This document shows, piece by piece, positions 6,634-7,252 of a stretch of DNA of 7,252 bases. This DNA comes from B8-G4 sp033720735. GTDB taxonomy: Bacteria; Bacteroidota; Bacteroidia; Chitinophagales; Saprospiraceae. Each line of letters begins with the position of its first letter. Within the stretch, counting starts at the first letter, position 1. Location: positions 1 through 7,252 of the forward strand of contig JAWWBX010000224.1 of the NCBI GenBank assembly GCA_033720735.1. Direction: 5' to 3'. Made by a program: the position numbers and the translations under genes. Under the pieces are notes generated by a model. It did not search any database, had not been told where the DNA came from, and saw nothing but the letters and a program-made list of their open reading frames with translations.

Positions 6634-7252
6634 GTATTTCGAACGACTCCCGCAGATGCATATCGCCGTCATTGGCGATGTCATGCTCGACCGGTACATG
6701 TGGGGTAATGTGGACCGCATCTCTCCCGAGGCTCCGGTGCCGATCCTGCATCTCAGACAATCAGAAGCCCGGCTGGGCGGTGCCGCCAATGTCGCCCTCA
6801 ACTTGTCCGGGCTCGAAGTACGGACCTCACTGCTCGGTTATATCGGAAAGGACGAGCGCGGCGAACAGCTGCTTGCTTTGGCAGCCGAGGCAGGCATCGA
6901 TGTTGCGGGCATCGTAGCGATCGACGGGTGGCCAACCACCACCAAGACCAGGGTGATCTCGGGGCACCAGCACTTGCTGCGCGTGGATGAAGAAGAACGC
7001 TGCATGCCCAGCCAGGCTGAAACCGCCCGGCTTCTGGAGCAGCTCAACCAACGATTGGCCGACGCCAGACCGGACGCCGTGATCCTGCAGGACTACAACA
7101 AAGGGGTGCTGGCTGCCACAACGATCGACAGTATCCTGCGCCGCTGCCATGCGCTGCAAATCCCGGTCATGGTCGATCCGAAGGACGACAACTTTCTGGC
7201 TTACCGGGGTGCCACGATCTTCAAGCCAAACTTGCGCGAGTTGCAGGCACGC
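6617..7252 (+). CDS. rfaE1: D-glycero-beta-D-manno-heptose-7-phosphate kinase, N-terminal part (3' end outside window)
   Basis: PfkB/ribokinase-family sugar kinase that phosphorylates heptose 7-phosphate at C1 on the way to ADP-heptose, the donor for LPS inner-core heptose. The first 212 residues are visible and the frame is open to the window end. Diagnostic stretches: 'VIGDVMLDRYMWG' (18-30), 'DRISPEAPVPIL' (33-44), 'RLGGAANVALNL' (52-63), 'GYIGKDERGEQL' (74-85), 'TKTRVISGHQHLLRVD' (109-124), 'ILQDYNKGVL' (156-165), 'VDPKDDNF' (186-193) and 'FKPNLREL' (202-209). These match RfaE1 or the kinase domain of HldE rather than ribokinase or fructokinase. The ATG at 6617 was preferred because it supplies the short helix (MGWQSEYFERLPQ) usual before the first strand; the ATG at 6656 would start directly at that strand. 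With 6617 it overlaps waaA by 17 bases in a different frame. The ATP-site Gly-Ala-Gly-Asp motif and any fused adenylyltransferase domain lie beyond the window, so stand-alone kinase versus bifunctional HldE is undecided. Confidence 0.92.
   Translation, partial: MGWQSEYFERLPQMHIAVIGDVMLDRYMWGNVDRISPEAPVPILHLRQSEARLGGAANVALNLSGLEVRTSLLGYIGKDERGEQLLALAAEAGIDVAGIVAIDGWPTTTKTRVISGHQHLLRVDEEERCMPSQAETARLLEQLNQRLADARPDAVILQDYNKGVLAATTIDSILRRCHALQIPVMVDPKDDNFLAYRGATIFKPNLRELQAR

Overview
The window reads as ordinary chromosomal DNA from a GC-rich member of the Bacteroidota. No part of it looks mobile. Three things support this placement: Kdo-transferase and UDP-glucuronate decarboxylase sequences of the type seen in that phylum, signal peptides ending in ...Q-type sites (LTGQ, LQSQ), and weak Shine-Dalgarno sequences alongside TAnnTTTG promoter-like elements. 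The exact family is a guess; Saprospirales/Lewinella-like or Rhodothermia-like would both fit.

Layout. (1) Bases 1-857, plus strand: the 3' three quarters of phosphoglycerate kinase (pgk), cut by the window edge. (2) Bases 858-4562, minus strand: a two-gene unit transcribed leftward, a UDP-xylose synthase (UDP-glucuronate decarboxylase) followed 12 bases later by a 909-residue Wza-like polysaccharide export protein with about seven SLBB-type repeats. Its stop codon abuts the pgk stop codon, so the two genes converge with no gap. (3) Bases 4563-4638: a 76-base divergent promoter region. (4) Bases 4639-7252, plus strand: a tightly packed unit of an uncharacterised outer-membrane beta-barrel protein, Kdo transferase (waaA/kdtA) 3 bases later, and a heptose-7-phosphate kinase (rfaE1/hldE N-terminal type) that overlaps waaA by 17 bases and runs off the window.

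How it works together. Apart from pgk, every gene concerns the cell envelope. The leftward unit supplies a nucleotide sugar (UDP-xylose) and an outer-membrane export channel for a surface polysaccharide. The rightward unit supplies inner-core lipopolysaccharide functions (Kdo transfer to lipid A, ADP-heptose precursor synthesis) plus a beta-barrel of unknown role. The two units share one short divergent control region.

I found no RNA genes, CRISPR arrays, insertion sequences or attachment sites, and no clear intrinsic terminator. Nothing here is convincing evidence for a wholly new system. The most worthwhile unknown is the beta-barrel protein coupled to waaA.
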